Positions 13,063 through 20,944 of a stretch of DNA of 23,254 bases are shown here, one piece after another; position 1 is the stretch's first letter; each line of letters starts with the position of its first letter. The notes under the pieces are model-generated. The model was not told the origin of the DNA. It made no database searches and saw only the letters and a program-made list of their open reading frames with translations. The stretch covers positions 1-23,254 of the IMG/VR virus record IMGVR_UViG_3300031660_000061; one strand, 5' to 3'. Origin of the DNA: a virus. The position numbers and the translations under genes are program-made.

Positions 13063-13497
13063 TTATGGTACTGTATAAGTATTATCAAATCCTTTGTACT
13101 CTGTAAATTGACCTTTGTTTAATTGGTAATGGTCATTGTCATTTAATTGGTCTATATCTTGGTCTGTACAAAATACTTTATCTCTGTAAATATCTTCTTT
13201 AAAGCCTGAATCTACTTGCCATAAAACATCGTATAAATTCCAAAAACTATTGTTTGTATTCCAAAAATCGTAATCAATGTACAAATGTATGTCAAAAAAA
13301 TGACCTTCAACCAAAACAGGGTTAAACACATTGTTAAAAGTCAAGTAGTTACCTACCGTTGTGCCTGATTTATTTTGGTATAATTTAGTGATATTTGTAC
13401 TGTCATCTCTAATAGACATTGTGAAATTACTGTCATCATACTGTCTAGGTATAATTGAGAGTGTTTGAGCAAGTGTAGATGTAGTTAGTATAATCAT
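13063..13497 (-). CDS. 144 aa structural protein of flavobacterial phages
   Basis: A beta-rich 144 aa protein with the start MIILTTSTLAQTLSIIPRQY and the segments FTMSIRDDSTNITKLYQNK, FNPVLVEGHFFDIHLYI and DIYRDKVFCTDQDIDQLN. I associate this combination with a small protein common in flavobacterial phage structural operons, of unknown exact function. An aromatic, Asn-rich insert (DFWNTNNSFWNLYDVLWQ) lies near residue 80. The first residues are hydrophobic but lack a clear signal peptidase site. The gene begins after a terminator and copy 3 of the conserved element, and ends 2 bases before the portal ATG, so it probably leads a portal transcript. Confidence 0.6.
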   Translation of the reverse strand: MIILTTSTLAQTLSIIPRQYDDSNFTMSIRDDSTNITKLYQNKSGTTVGNYLTFNNVFNPVLVEGHFFDIHLYIDYDFWNTNNSFWNLYDVLWQVDSGFKEDIYRDKVFCTDQDIDQLNDNDHYQLNKGQFTEYKGFDNTYTVP

Positions 13498-13503
13498 ATT
13501 ATC

Positions 13504-13531
13504 TATATAACGTAATAATTTTACATATTTG
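13504..13531 (-). promoter_or_regulatory. 28 bp conserved upstream element, copy 3
   Basis: Minus strand: CAAATATGT (13531-13523), 9 bp spacer, ACGTTATATA (13513-13504), then 6 bases to the ATG of the 144 aa gene. The proximal half-site is identical to the other two copies. The distal half keeps CAAAT and then diverges. Its place directly after a terminator fits a re-initiation point for transcription. Confidence 0.6.
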
Positions 13532-13546
13532 TAAAAGTAAATTTAC

Positions 13547-13574
13547 AAAAAAAAACCACCCTATAAAAGAGTGG
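13547..13574 (-). terminator. Intrinsic terminator after probable tail tube gene
   Basis: Minus strand: CCACTC / GGGTGG stem of 6 bp (one G-U pair), a 7-base A/T loop, then nine T's. It sits about 30 bases after the stop codon of the 177 aa gene and just upstream of copy 3 of the conserved element. Confidence 0.8.
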
Positions 13575-13602
13575 CTAATTTACTAACTAAATAAAGGTAT
13601 TT

Positions 13603-14136
13603 TTATACTCCTGTTGGTGCAATTTGTAATGCTGAAGCAGTTGGAGTTGCATCTAAGAAATAAGGTGCAGTTTCTTCCATTCCCTCGAACGTCAAAGTAA
13701 ATCCACTTAAGTCTCCTGCTGCTGCTCCTGTAACAACTGTTCCACCTGTAGCTTCCATTCCGTTTTCAAATCCACAAAGGAAACTGTTTCCGTAATAGTC
13801 AACCACTACAATGTAAGGTCTAGCTACTGCAAGTATTTGCAATTCTGCTTGAGTCTTAGCATCTAAATAAGTTAATGTTAAATTTAAAGTTTGAGTGTAA
13901 AAAGTAGTTCCATTCTCTCTGCTACTTGTTACAGTAGTTTCTAAAGATGAATTGCCTTTTACATCGTATTCATACCAAACAGGTGCAGCGCTTCCGTTTG
14001 TGATTGTTGCTTCTTTACTTGTTGAATCTACTGCAACACTTGCAATTGTTCCAAAGTCTGCAAATAATACGGTTTTAATTCCGCCAAATGCTGATTTACA
14101 AGGTACTTTTCTACCTGTGTTTAATGTGCACGCCAT
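13603..14136 (-). CDS. Probable major tail (tube) protein
   Basis: A 177 aa beta-rich protein starting MACTLNTGRKVPCKSAFGGI, a start I recognise from structural proteins beside the capsid gene in flavobacterial phages. The central part (SLETTVTSSRENGTTFYTQT, LNLTLTYLDAKTQAELQIL) and the end (FTLTFEGMEETAPYFLD) read as long beta strands, fitting a tail tube fold. Size, high expression context (just after the capsid gene and bounded by its own strong terminator) and composition make a tail tube protein most likely. A head decoration protein is the alternative. Cysteines lie at positions 3 and 13 and near the end of the middle region (FLCGFENG). Confidence 0.55.
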   Translation of the reverse strand: MACTLNTGRKVPCKSAFGGIKTVLFADFGTIASVAVDSTSKEATITNGSAAPVWYEYDVKGNSSLETTVTSSRENGTTFYTQTLNLTLTYLDAKTQAELQILAVARPYIVVVDYYGNSFLCGFENGMEATGGTVVTGAAAGDLSGFTLTFEGMEETAPYFLDATPTASALQIAPTGV

Positions 14137-14151
14137 ATTTTTTATTGTTTT

Positions 14152-14185
14152 AAAAAAAAAGGGTAAGTAGATAAACTACCTACCC
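14152..14185 (-). terminator. Strong intrinsic terminator after capsid gene
   Basis: On the minus strand, a 10 bp stem (GGGTAGGTAG / CTACTTACCC, one G-U pair) with a 5-base loop is followed by nine T's. It lies between the capsid stop codon and the next gene. With only about 15 bases between the T tract and the next ATG, there is little room for a new promoter, so the downstream genes probably depend on read-through. Confidence 0.85.
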
Positions 14186-14210
14186 TCGTTTTATTGATTA
14201 ATTTAATTGA

Positions 14211-15191
14211 TTATGCGTAAGTAACGATATCTGAAGCAACTCCAAATTGTACACTTGAGGTAAATCTCATTACCATACGTACATTGTTTGAAGCATCAAG
14301 GTCAGCCATATCCAAAACTTTTACAGTATTTGTATCATTCAACAAGCCTGTACCGAAATAAAGGTTTGAAGTTCTTGCAGCAATCATATCGTCATCAACT
14401 TGTCCCTGTGCTACGAACACTTTAACACCATTAATAGTTAAACTTCCGTTATTCCACCATTGCGTACCCATACTTTGAACACCATTTGCGCCAAGTCCGT
14501 TAGCAGCGAAGCCACCTAATGCTTGAACATACAATTTAGCAGCTTTAGAACTTACGTATAAGTATAAATCTTCTTTACCATATAGTGAAGATGGAATTGC
14601 AGCAACAACTTTGCTCATTTCTACAATAATATTAGCAGCATCTAATCCACCTGCAACCTTAGCAATCTGTTGAGCAGCAGGAATGTCCCCTGCAGCAGCA
14701 GAAGCAGCAATTAACTTGTTAAATCCATCAAATGAATTATTAGTTGCAGCAGCAGTATCTCCTTGCCAAATGTTAAATTCAGTATTTTGTGCAACTTCAG
14801 CAGCAACGTGTGCTATCATAAAGTCAGAAAATTTAGGAGGTAAAGTTTGACCTAAACCGAATCCCATTGATTGTGATTCCCAATCGCTTACGAAATCATA
14901 TTTACATAATTGTAAGTTAACTTGTAATTCAACAGGTTGAATAATTCTCTCTGTTAAAGTAACTGAAGAGTTTGGTGCAAAATCACATCCTGCAGCAGTA
15001 ACTAAAGCCCCTGTTGCTAATTTTTTAATTACTTCTTTAAAAGAAATGTTTGCTTTTACTGTTAAGCCACCATCGTCAATAGTTGATGCAGATAATAATG
15101 CAGCAGCGATATATTCGCCTGCAAATTGTCCTGCATAAGTCGTTGTAATGTTAGTAGCAGTAGCTAATTGTAGTTTGTCTAATTTACTCAT
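14211..15191 (-). CDS. Major capsid protein (HK97-fold type)
   Basis: A 326 aa protein of the length usual for HK97-type capsid proteins without a long delta domain. Features include an Ala/Gly-rich composition, an N-terminal TYAGQFAGEYIAAAL segment, and IIQPVELQVNLQLCKYDFVS, which looks like the E-loop/P-domain strand region. There is also WESQSMGFGLGQTLPPKFSD, a long P-domain helix (FMIAHVAAEVAQNTEFNIWQ), and a C-terminal A-domain (GVKVFVAQGQVDDDMIAART, ending VMRFTSSVQFGVASDIV). I recognise this pattern from flavobacterial phage capsids. A strong terminator follows immediately, and the leader is A/T-only. Two cysteines (in GCDF and LCKYDF) are present. Confidence 0.8.
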   Translation of the reverse strand: MSKLDKLQLATATNITTTYAGQFAGEYIAAALLSASTIDDGGLTVKANISFKEVIKKLATGALVTAAGCDFAPNSSVTLTERIIQPVELQVNLQLCKYDFVSDWESQSMGFGLGQTLPPKFSDFMIAHVAAEVAQNTEFNIWQGDTAAATNNSFDGFNKLIAASAAAGDIPAAQQIAKVAGGLDAANIIVEMSKVVAAIPSSLYGKEDLYLYVSSKAAKLYVQALGGFAANGLGANGVQSMGTQWWNNGSLTINGVKVFVAQGQVDDDMIAARTSNLYFGTGLLNDTNTVKVLDMADLDASNNVRMVMRFTSSVQFGVASDIVTYA

Positions 15192-15202
15192 TTTATTGTT
15201 TT

Positions 15203-15844
15203 TTATTTATTTAATCTATTTAATACCCTGTCCATTGCTGAACTTCCAAATTTATTTTTTATAAACTCGTGCTTTTTTACAGTTGTCCCAACAGTTTCAG
15301 GATTGTGTTTTATTGGTTTACTTGATGCTTCAGAAAGTTCTTCTTTTGAAAATTCTTCTTTTACAGTTCTCGATTTCAAAACATTGCTTTTTTCTTCGCT
15401 CATTTCTTCCTCTTCAACGTCTTCCATTTTAGCTTCCTTATCGCCTTTTAAATCAGCAATAGCATCTTCTAAATTTTGAATTCGTTTCTCCATTCCTCGC
15501 CAATCAGCAACATCTGCTTCGCCATCTTCTGCCATCTCTTTATCTTCTTGTTCTAAGTCAGAAGTAATTTCTTCGCCCTCTTCGTCTTCCTTTGCAGGAA
15601 CATCGTCAGCAACATCTCTAACGTCAGCAATTAGTCCCTCTTCAGAAACTACAATTAATCTACCATCTTCTAGTAAATATTCGCCAACAGGCATTGCTAC
15701 TTTTTCGTCATCTGTAACGATAAAAATTTCAGAGTCTTTTTCAAATGAGTCAGCCGATACGACTGTTCCATTTTCTAACTTCATTTCTTCAAGCTTAACC
15801 TGAATGTTTAGAAGTTCTTTAATTTGATTTAGTTTACTTTTCAT
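15203..15844 (-). CDS. Acidic scaffold-like head assembly protein
   Basis: A 213 aa, very acidic protein. Residues ~18-75 form a beta domain (EEMKLENGTVVSADSFEKDS, IFIVTDDEKVAMPVGEYLLE, DGRLIVVSEEGLIADVRDV). This domain I recognise from proteins beside the major capsid gene in Bacteroidetes phages. Residues ~80-155 are a Glu/Asp-rich linker and a coiled coil (MEKRIQNLEDAIADLKGDKE). The C-terminus turns basic (HEFIKNKFGSSAMDRVLNRL). The acidic coiled coil, basic tail and place between prohead protease and capsid fit a scaffolding protein. A head decoration role is the alternative. It is preceded by copy 2 of the conserved element and lies 11 bp before the capsid gene. Confidence 0.6.
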   Translation of the reverse strand: MKSKLNQIKELLNIQVKLEEMKLENGTVVSADSFEKDSEIFIVTDDEKVAMPVGEYLLEDGRLIVVSEEGLIADVRDVADDVPAKEDEEGEEITSDLEQEDKEMAEDGEADVADWRGMEKRIQNLEDAIADLKGDKEAKMEDVEEEEMSEEKSNVLKSRTVKEEFSKEELSEASSKPIKHNPETVGTTVKKHEFIKNKFGSSAMDRVLNRLNK

Positions 15845-15850
15845 ATTTAT

Positions 15851-15878
15851 TATATAACGTGGTTTAAATTAAAATTTG
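15851..15878 (-). promoter_or_regulatory. 28 bp conserved upstream element, copy 2
   Basis: Minus strand: CAAATTTTA (15878-15870), 9 bp spacer, ACGTTATATA (15860-15851), then 6 bases to the ATG of the scaffold-like gene. Both half-sites are identical to copy 1, while the spacer and flanks differ, so selection on the half-sites is likely. Confidence 0.6.
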
Positions 15879-15890
15879 CATTTTCGATTG

Positions 15891-16058
15891 TTATTCGCTT
15901 ACCGTTCCTGTGATCACTCCAATGCCTTGCGCTCTCATTGAGCCATCGCAACATTCTATTGAATACGTATTTTTATCCCAACATAAACAAGCTCTGTTAC
16001 TGCCTTTAGGCGAGGTTCTTGAGCCTATATAAATATTGTCCTCTGTATTATTTGACAT
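15891..16058 (-). CDS. 55 aa Cys-rich CDGS protein
   Basis: The start ATG at 16058 overlaps the protease stop (ATGTCAAATAA), and the frame ends with TAA at 15891. The product is MSNNTEDNIYIGSRTSPKG followed by SNRACLCWDKNTYSIECCDG and SMRAQGIGVITGTVSE. The four cysteines in C-x-C...C-C and the signature CCDGS-x-(R/Q)AQGIG recall small proteins I know from Bacteroidetes phages, whose function has not been assigned. The four Cys could bind one metal ion or form disulfides. Placement between protease and scaffold suggests a virion or head-assembly role (inference). The gene is too short for most gene finders. Confidence 0.7.
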   Translation of the reverse strand: MSNNTEDNIYIGSRTSPKGSNRACLCWDKNTYSIECCDGSMRAQGIGVITGTVSE

Positions 16059-16644
16059 CTGTTAGAATTTTTTTGATTTCATTTAATGTAATTTCTTCAG
16101 AATACTCTTCTTTTATAGATTCTTTTGGCGATTCTATTTTATCAGCAAAGTAACCCTCAATACTGAAGCCTTTTACTTTTCCTGTTTTTACGTAATCATT
16201 CCAAACATCTTCGTTTTGAACTTTTACCGAACCCATCCAAGTACCAACAGGTACGTCCAAACCATATAAAGCAGTTTTGTCTTTTTCCTTATTTTCTACA
16301 ATCCAACTTTCAACCAACGTTAAACCGTTTAAAGATTTTTCGTGTTCTAATGTGGTCTGTGATTGATTTCCGTTTTTAAGATATAATTGCGAAGCCTTTA
16401 CAACTGTTTCTTTTGAAAAGAAAATATAGTAATCGCCCTCGTCTCCTTTTCTGTAAATAGGTTTGTTAGGAATTAACAATGCACCCATCAATAAACGTTT
16501 CTCTTTATTTATTTCAGCAAGTTTAATTTCCTGATTTTTTAGAGCAATAAAGTCAGATTCAATCGCAGGGCTTTCAACTATTGAAATCGCTTCAATTCCT
16601 GCATCTTCTTGTTCTTCATCTAATATTAGTTCGATTATTCTCAT
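16048..16644 (-). CDS. XkdF-like prohead serine protease
   Basis: A 198 aa protein resembling the XkdF group of prohead proteases (S78-type fold), which trim scaffold and capsid proteins during head maturation. The start RIIELILDEEQEDAGIEAIS and the segment SIVESPAIESDFIAL are typical. A candidate catalytic His is H101 in TTLEHEKSL, and the candidate Ser is S161 in KGFSIEGYF, with LYGLDVPVGTWMGSVKV between them. It comes right before the scaffold-like and capsid genes, as expected for a maturation protease. The C-terminus is charged (KEEYSEEITLNEIKKI). It is preceded by copy 1 of the conserved element and overlaps the next small gene by 11 bases. Confidence 0.8.
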   Translation of the reverse strand: MRIIELILDEEQEDAGIEAISIVESPAIESDFIALKNQEIKLAEINKEKRLLMGALLIPNKPIYRKGDEGDYYIFFSKETVVKASQLYLKNGNQSQTTLEHEKSLNGLTLVESWIVENKEKDKTALYGLDVPVGTWMGSVKVQNEDVWNDYVKTGKVKGFSIEGYFADKIESPKESIKEEYSEEITLNEIKKILTDVK

Positions 16645-16647
16645 AAT

Positions 16648-16675
16648 TATATAACGTATTAATTTTTAAAATTTG
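16648..16675 (-). promoter_or_regulatory. 28 bp conserved upstream element, copy 1
   Basis: Read on the minus strand: CAAATTTTA (16675-16667), a 9 bp spacer, then ACGTTATATA (16657-16648). The ATG of the protease gene follows after 3 bases. The element fills almost the whole 38 bp gap between tape measure and protease. The same two half-sites with the same 9 bp spacer occur at 15851-15878 and 13504-13531. It may be a phage-specific promoter or a translation signal. It does not match the host TAnnTTTG type. Confidence 0.6.
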
Positions 16676-16682
16676 TATTTCT

Positions 16683-18653
16683 TTATCCAATTGTAGCACT
16701 CGTAACAATGTTTCTGTCTAAACTTTGCGAAGTAGTTACATCACTTGACACCACAAATGCCTGTACAGGTTGTGAAGCTTGACCGCCAATAGCATCCGCC
16801 AATTGATTGGTTTCACTTGCTCCTACCACGTTAAATGCAGGAGGTTCAGGAATCGCTGATGGCGAAGCACTTGCTGCTCCTGATGCAGGGTTAGTAGCCG
16901 AACCGCCACCTGCTTTTGGGTTAGTTGCTAAAATAGATTTTACCGACTTAAAACCAATCGCTGCAGTTGATGCAATATTTACAAGTTTTAAAGCAAATCC
17001 AAATGGTGTAACAGTCTTTGTAGCTAATTCCGCAGTTATACCCTGATAGGTATTTATTAATGCAGCAGCAGCAGCAGCAGCTTTTCCTGCTTTAGAATTT
17101 TCACCCAAAAGATTAGCTATTCCTGCAAAAGTACTTTTAGCCATATCTACTTCTGCATCTCTTTTTATACCCTCTATTTTAGTTTGTTCATCATTAAACT
17201 TTTTGCGTATTCGCATCTTGTCTTCTTCAGTTCCATTTAATCTTGTAACTTCAGCAAGTGCTTCATTCTTTTGTTCTTCTAATGTTAGTTCTTTTTTCTG
17301 TAATTCAGATTCTAAAAAAGCAGCTAATTTTTCGTCAGCAATTACTTTTTCTTCTTCTTCAATTATTTTCTTTTTTTCCTTAAATGCCTGTTCGACATCA
17401 ATCAGCATTTGTTGCTCTGTTTCTTTATCTAATTTTAGTTCTTCTAATGCTTTTATTCTGTCTGCTCTTTCTTGTTCGATATCAGCAAATTTATTCTCTT
17501 TGTCTTTTATTCTAAGTCCATCTTTAAAATCTTGTACTGCTTTTTCTTGTGCAATCTTTTCATTTGTTGCAGCTTCTTCTGCTGCTTTTGCTTCAGTATT
17601 TAATCCTATAATTTGAGCAGAAACCTCTCTTGCTTTTAAAAGTCTTGCAGATTCTAAAGCAATTATATTAGCCTTTAATTGTATTTCTTTTTTTAAATCT
17701 TCTTTGGTTGATTTTCCTAATTTATTTTCAGCAACTTGTGCAGCCAATCTTAATTTAGCAGCAGTCAATTGTTTATTTACAATTTCATCTTCAACAGTTC
17801 CTGCTTCTTTCAAAAAATCAATCCTTTCTTGTAATGAAAACTTTTCTTTATCAATCGCTTTATTAAGTAGTTCTGCCCTCTTTTTAATTGCTTCAGCATT
17901 TTCTAAAATCAAGTCCCTTTCTAATTTATCTGCTTGAGCTCTTTTATCTGCAATAGCTGCTGCACTTCTTGCATTATCTGCAATCTGTTTTGCTAAATCT
18001 TTTGATGCTTGAGTTAATTTTTTAGTACCTGCTATAACTCCATTAATTAAAATAACCGCAGGGTTCAATTCATTGTTAAGTCCGATAACTCCATCTTTTG
18101 CATCTTCAAATGCTCCTGAAAAATCGCCACTAAATAGTTTACTAATTGCCGAACCTAATAATCCAACGCTTTTCATTACTGCATCAAATTTGTCCATTAC
18201 AAATGTTTTGATACTTGTACCGAATGATTTTAGTGATTCAATAGGATTCGTAAAGACGTTAATTAGTAACATCCCTAAGTCCGCAAGTTTATCAGTAAAT
18301 ACCGTAACCACCGAACCAATAACAAGCATCATTTTGTTGAACTTGTTTTGTCCCTCTTCTGAAGATGTAAAGGCTGAAGCTAAAGCACCAACTGCTAAAA
18401 CTAAAGCACCAAGTCCTGTTGCGATTATTGCACCCCTCATAGTCTTAAAAGAGCCTGTAACTTTTTTCAAACCTTTACCAAGTCCTGTAAATCCTGAAGC
18501 AAGACCACCTGTCATTTTATCAAGTTGTCCGATAACTCCCTCAAATTGTTCAGTACTTTCTGTTGTACTTTCAATTTCTTTATTTAGGTTATCTACGCTT
18601 TTAACTGCACCCTTTGTATCTACCTTAATTACAAACGTTTTTTCTACTGCCAT
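16683..18653 (-). CDS. Tail tape measure protein
   Basis: A 656 aa protein with the composition of a tape measure. There is an N-terminal assembly segment (FVIKVDTKGAVKSVDNLNKE), then a Gly/Ala-rich hydrophobic part (TGLGALVLAVGALASAF and LVIGSVVTVFTDKLADLGML, residues ~85-140). Long charged coiled-coil helices follow at about 215-490, and a small-residue hydrophobic end (AGKAAAAAAALINTYQGI, then SATNPASGAASASPSAI) closes the protein. By the family rule of about 1.5 Angstrom per residue, the tail would be near 100 nm. The coding region contains a CAG/GCA-like repeat near 17060 encoding an Ala run. The gene ends 4 bases before the distal end of a conserved upstream element of the head operon. 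Confidence 0.9.
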   Translation of the reverse strand: MAVEKTFVIKVDTKGAVKSVDNLNKEIESTTESTEQFEGVIGQLDKMTGGLASGFTGLGKGLKKVTGSFKTMRGAIIATGLGALVLAVGALASAFTSSEEGQNKFNKMMLVIGSVVTVFTDKLADLGMLLINVFTNPIESLKSFGTSIKTFVMDKFDAVMKSVGLLGSAISKLFSGDFSGAFEDAKDGVIGLNNELNPAVILINGVIAGTKKLTQASKDLAKQIADNARSAAAIADKRAQADKLERDLILENAEAIKKRAELLNKAIDKEKFSLQERIDFLKEAGTVEDEIVNKQLTAAKLRLAAQVAENKLGKSTKEDLKKEIQLKANIIALESARLLKAREVSAQIIGLNTEAKAAEEAATNEKIAQEKAVQDFKDGLRIKDKENKFADIEQERADRIKALEELKLDKETEQQMLIDVEQAFKEKKKIIEEEEKVIADEKLAAFLESELQKKELTLEEQKNEALAEVTRLNGTEEDKMRIRKKFNDEQTKIEGIKRDAEVDMAKSTFAGIANLLGENSKAGKAAAAAAALINTYQGITAELATKTVTPFGFALKLVNIASTAAIGFKSVKSILATNPKAGGGSATNPASGAASASPSAIPEPPAFNVVGASETNQLADAIGGQASQPVQAFVVSSDVTTSQSLDRNIVTSATIG

Positions 18654-18784
18654 TTTGTATTGTTTTTAATTTTTTCAATCACTTCTTTAAAATCTTTTGG
18701 TAAAGAATTTTTACCTTGTGCGATTCTAATATTCTCTGTTTCTCCATCTGCTACTTGTAGCAACTCTAATATGTTTTTTATCAT
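18644..18784 (-). CDS. 46 aa protein between tail gene and tape measure
   Basis: A short gene: ATG at 18784 overlaps the upstream TGA (ATGA), and its TAG at 18644 lies inside the tape measure start, giving a 10-base overlap. The product begins MIKNILELLQVADGETENIR and ends KEVIEKIKNNTKWQ. It is charged and largely helical, with no Cys and no membrane segment. The overlaps on both sides are the best evidence that it is translated. A small protein immediately before the tape measure suggests a tail-assembly role (a chaperone-like position), but no function can be read from the sequence. Confidence 0.65.
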   Translation of the reverse strand: MIKNILELLQVADGETENIRIAQGKNSLPKDFKEVIEKIKNNTKWQ

Positions 18785-20928
18785 ACTTCGTTTAGTAATT
18801 CGATACTACTTTTTCCGTTCTGAAGATTTGTAGTAATTGAGTTAATAATATATCGTTGTGAATTTATTTCAAACGTGTCATTTAATTTAAAATCAAATAA
18901 TATCCTTAATGGTAAATATGCACTTACTTGTGTAATTCGTCTCCTTGTATTAAAAACATCTATAATGTATTCACTATGATAAACTGAAAATAAAGTGTCA
19001 GTAAAAGCATTTGTTCTTGTGTATTCATTTATTTCATTATTGAAATTTATATTTTGCTTACCTGTTGATGAATTTATAAATAAACTATTTGATGGTATTG
19101 TGTAATCCGATATAGGGAAAACAGAGGTATCAGTTGTTACCAAACCAATTGGTGTTAAGCCGCTACTTCTATATATAGCATAAAAAATTAAAGGTTTTCC
19201 TATGTATGGTTGTTTATTTTCATTTACAGAATAACCCCATTGAATTGTTGTGTCAACGCTACCTGTGACGTTAATTAACCTTTCGTATTTAAAATGCTCA
19301 AATGGTACTAAAACTTTATAAATCTCGGTAGAAGCATTATAATTTACACCCCCTGTTTGCCCTTGTGGGTCACCTGAATAACTTAAAGCTCCCCAATTGC
19401 TCCCTGCTAATTGATTATGTTGTTTAGCTAAAAAACTTCCTGTACCCTCATATCCGTAAACAATTTCGTTATAAGGTAATGCTATATTTACGTTGCTTTT
19501 AGTGGTATCTATAAAACTAGATATATTGTAATTTATTGGTGCATCATTACCGTTAATATCTGAATTTGTGTAATATGATAAATTATCTTCAGTACTGAAT
19601 TTAGATGCGTCAGTTGCTTCTAAAGGTCTAACTACTATCGTATTATTTTCATCTGCATAAGCAACTAAATTAAACATCTTAAATAATCCTGTAAGAAATG
19701 ACATTATAGTAACATCAGGTATTTGTTCTTTTACTAAAAAATCAAAATCGTTTGTAATCTGAAAAGAAGTTGTAGTTAATGTATCTGTGTAAAAACTTGC
19801 GCTACCACCTTGAACAAAATAATAAACACCGTCAAATTCCCATTCCACATTTGTGAAAGAAATAGTTGTTCCTGCTGTAACAAAAATATTAAAAACTCCG
19901 TTTCCTACTAATGCAAATTGATTTGTAAAAGTACGAGGTCCTGAAGCGCTTGTTGATTGCCAATATGGGCTTCCATTTAACGTTACATTTACTACATAGG
20001 CTGCTGCGCTTGAAGTTGCAAAACTTAAACTATGGCTTGTAACCCTATTAGGGTAAGTCAACATATCAGCAGGAGTAATAATATTAGCACCTGTTGAGAT
20101 TAAATGAGCATTTGGTGGTGAAGGTGTTGCAAAAGTAACTTGACTTGAAACAGATGTTATTTGCTCTGCAGGTTTTACTGCTCCACTTTTACGATGTAAC
20201 CACATATACAAATTGTAAAAACTAGGATTTGATGTATTAAAAAAATCTCTTGAAAAAACTATATTATTCGAGTAACCCTCCGCAATAGTGTACTTTGCTT
20301 CAATCTCTAAGATTAACTCATACAGTCTAATAGCGAATTTTAATTGGTCCCATTTAAGCCCCTTAATCACTCCGCTATTATAACTAACATTATTAGTCCC
20401 TGCAATATTTTGTCCTGAATTATAATAAATACTATCTGTATGAGTAATTAATGGAGTTATAATTTTACTGTTACCAACTGCACCCATATATGCTCTAATG
20501 TATGCAGCAGTATAAGGTATACTGTAATCTGAACTTGAAAAAAATAAAGAACTTAATTTATCTTCTCCTAAAATATCAGGTAATTCTACTGTATTACCAA
20601 AGAATGTAATTTTATAAGTATAAGCAATTCCATTTTTTAAAGCAACCCCCTCTAATCTAATTCGCCCTGTTTTGTATGGTATTGAATTTAATTCTATTCT
20701 TGAGTCTTTTTTTATCCTTGCATCAAATCCACCTACAATGTCAAAATTATAATAGTGTTTAAAAATCTTGTTATTTGTACTACTCGCAGGAATAGTAAAC
20801 GTCTTTGTAAATGAGGTAAATATTTTAGCTACATCTTTTACATTCTGAATTGTTTGAGTTAAAGAAACCGTTTCATCTTTGAATAAATCAATCCTTGTAC
20901 CCTCTATGTATAATTGTAATTCTTGCAT
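18781..20928 (-). CDS. Large tail/baseplate structural protein (715 aa)
   Basis: A 715 aa, mostly beta protein. The first ~130 residues carry a highly recognisable Bacteroidetes phage tail signature: LTQTIQNVKDVAKIFTSFTK followed by TFTIPASSTNNKIFKHYYN, GGFDARIKKDSRIELN and YKITFFGNTVELPDILGEDK. The middle (about 230-400) is variable and Ser/Thr/Gly-rich, and the end (LRILFDFKLNDTFEINSQRY) returns to conserved beta structure. From its place just upstream of the tape measure in the operon and its size, it is likely a distal tail or baseplate hub protein, perhaps carrying a host-contact domain in the variable middle. That role is inference. Its TGA overlaps the next small gene by ATGA. Confidence 0.65.
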   Translation of the reverse strand: MQELQLYIEGTRIDLFKDETVSLTQTIQNVKDVAKIFTSFTKTFTIPASSTNNKIFKHYYNFDIVGGFDARIKKDSRIELNSIPYKTGRIRLEGVALKNGIAYTYKITFFGNTVELPDILGEDKLSSLFFSSSDYSIPYTAAYIRAYMGAVGNSKIITPLITHTDSIYYNSGQNIAGTNNVSYNSGVIKGLKWDQLKFAIRLYELILEIEAKYTIAEGYSNNIVFSRDFFNTSNPSFYNLYMWLHRKSGAVKPAEQITSVSSQVTFATPSPPNAHLISTGANIITPADMLTYPNRVTSHSLSFATSSAAAYVVNVTLNGSPYWQSTSASGPRTFTNQFALVGNGVFNIFVTAGTTISFTNVEWEFDGVYYFVQGGSASFYTDTLTTTSFQITNDFDFLVKEQIPDVTIMSFLTGLFKMFNLVAYADENNTIVVRPLEATDASKFSTEDNLSYYTNSDINGNDAPINYNISSFIDTTKSNVNIALPYNEIVYGYEGTGSFLAKQHNQLAGSNWGALSYSGDPQGQTGGVNYNASTEIYKVLVPFEHFKYERLINVTGSVDTTIQWGYSVNENKQPYIGKPLIFYAIYRSSGLTPIGLVTTDTSVFPISDYTIPSNSLFINSSTGKQNINFNNEINEYTRTNAFTDTLFSVYHSEYIIDVFNTRRRITQVSAYLPLRILFDFKLNDTFEINSQRYIINSITTNLQNGKSSIELLNEV

Positions 20929-20944
20929 CTATGTTATTTCTGTG

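Noticed and set aside
18073-18669. Long plus-strand frame opposite the tape measure start (198 codons), and similar ones at 17203-17616 and 9229-9648
   Set aside because: They lie antisense to well-supported genes, have low-complexity Ser/Leu/Val composition that mirrors the coding strand, and have no leader or neighbours.
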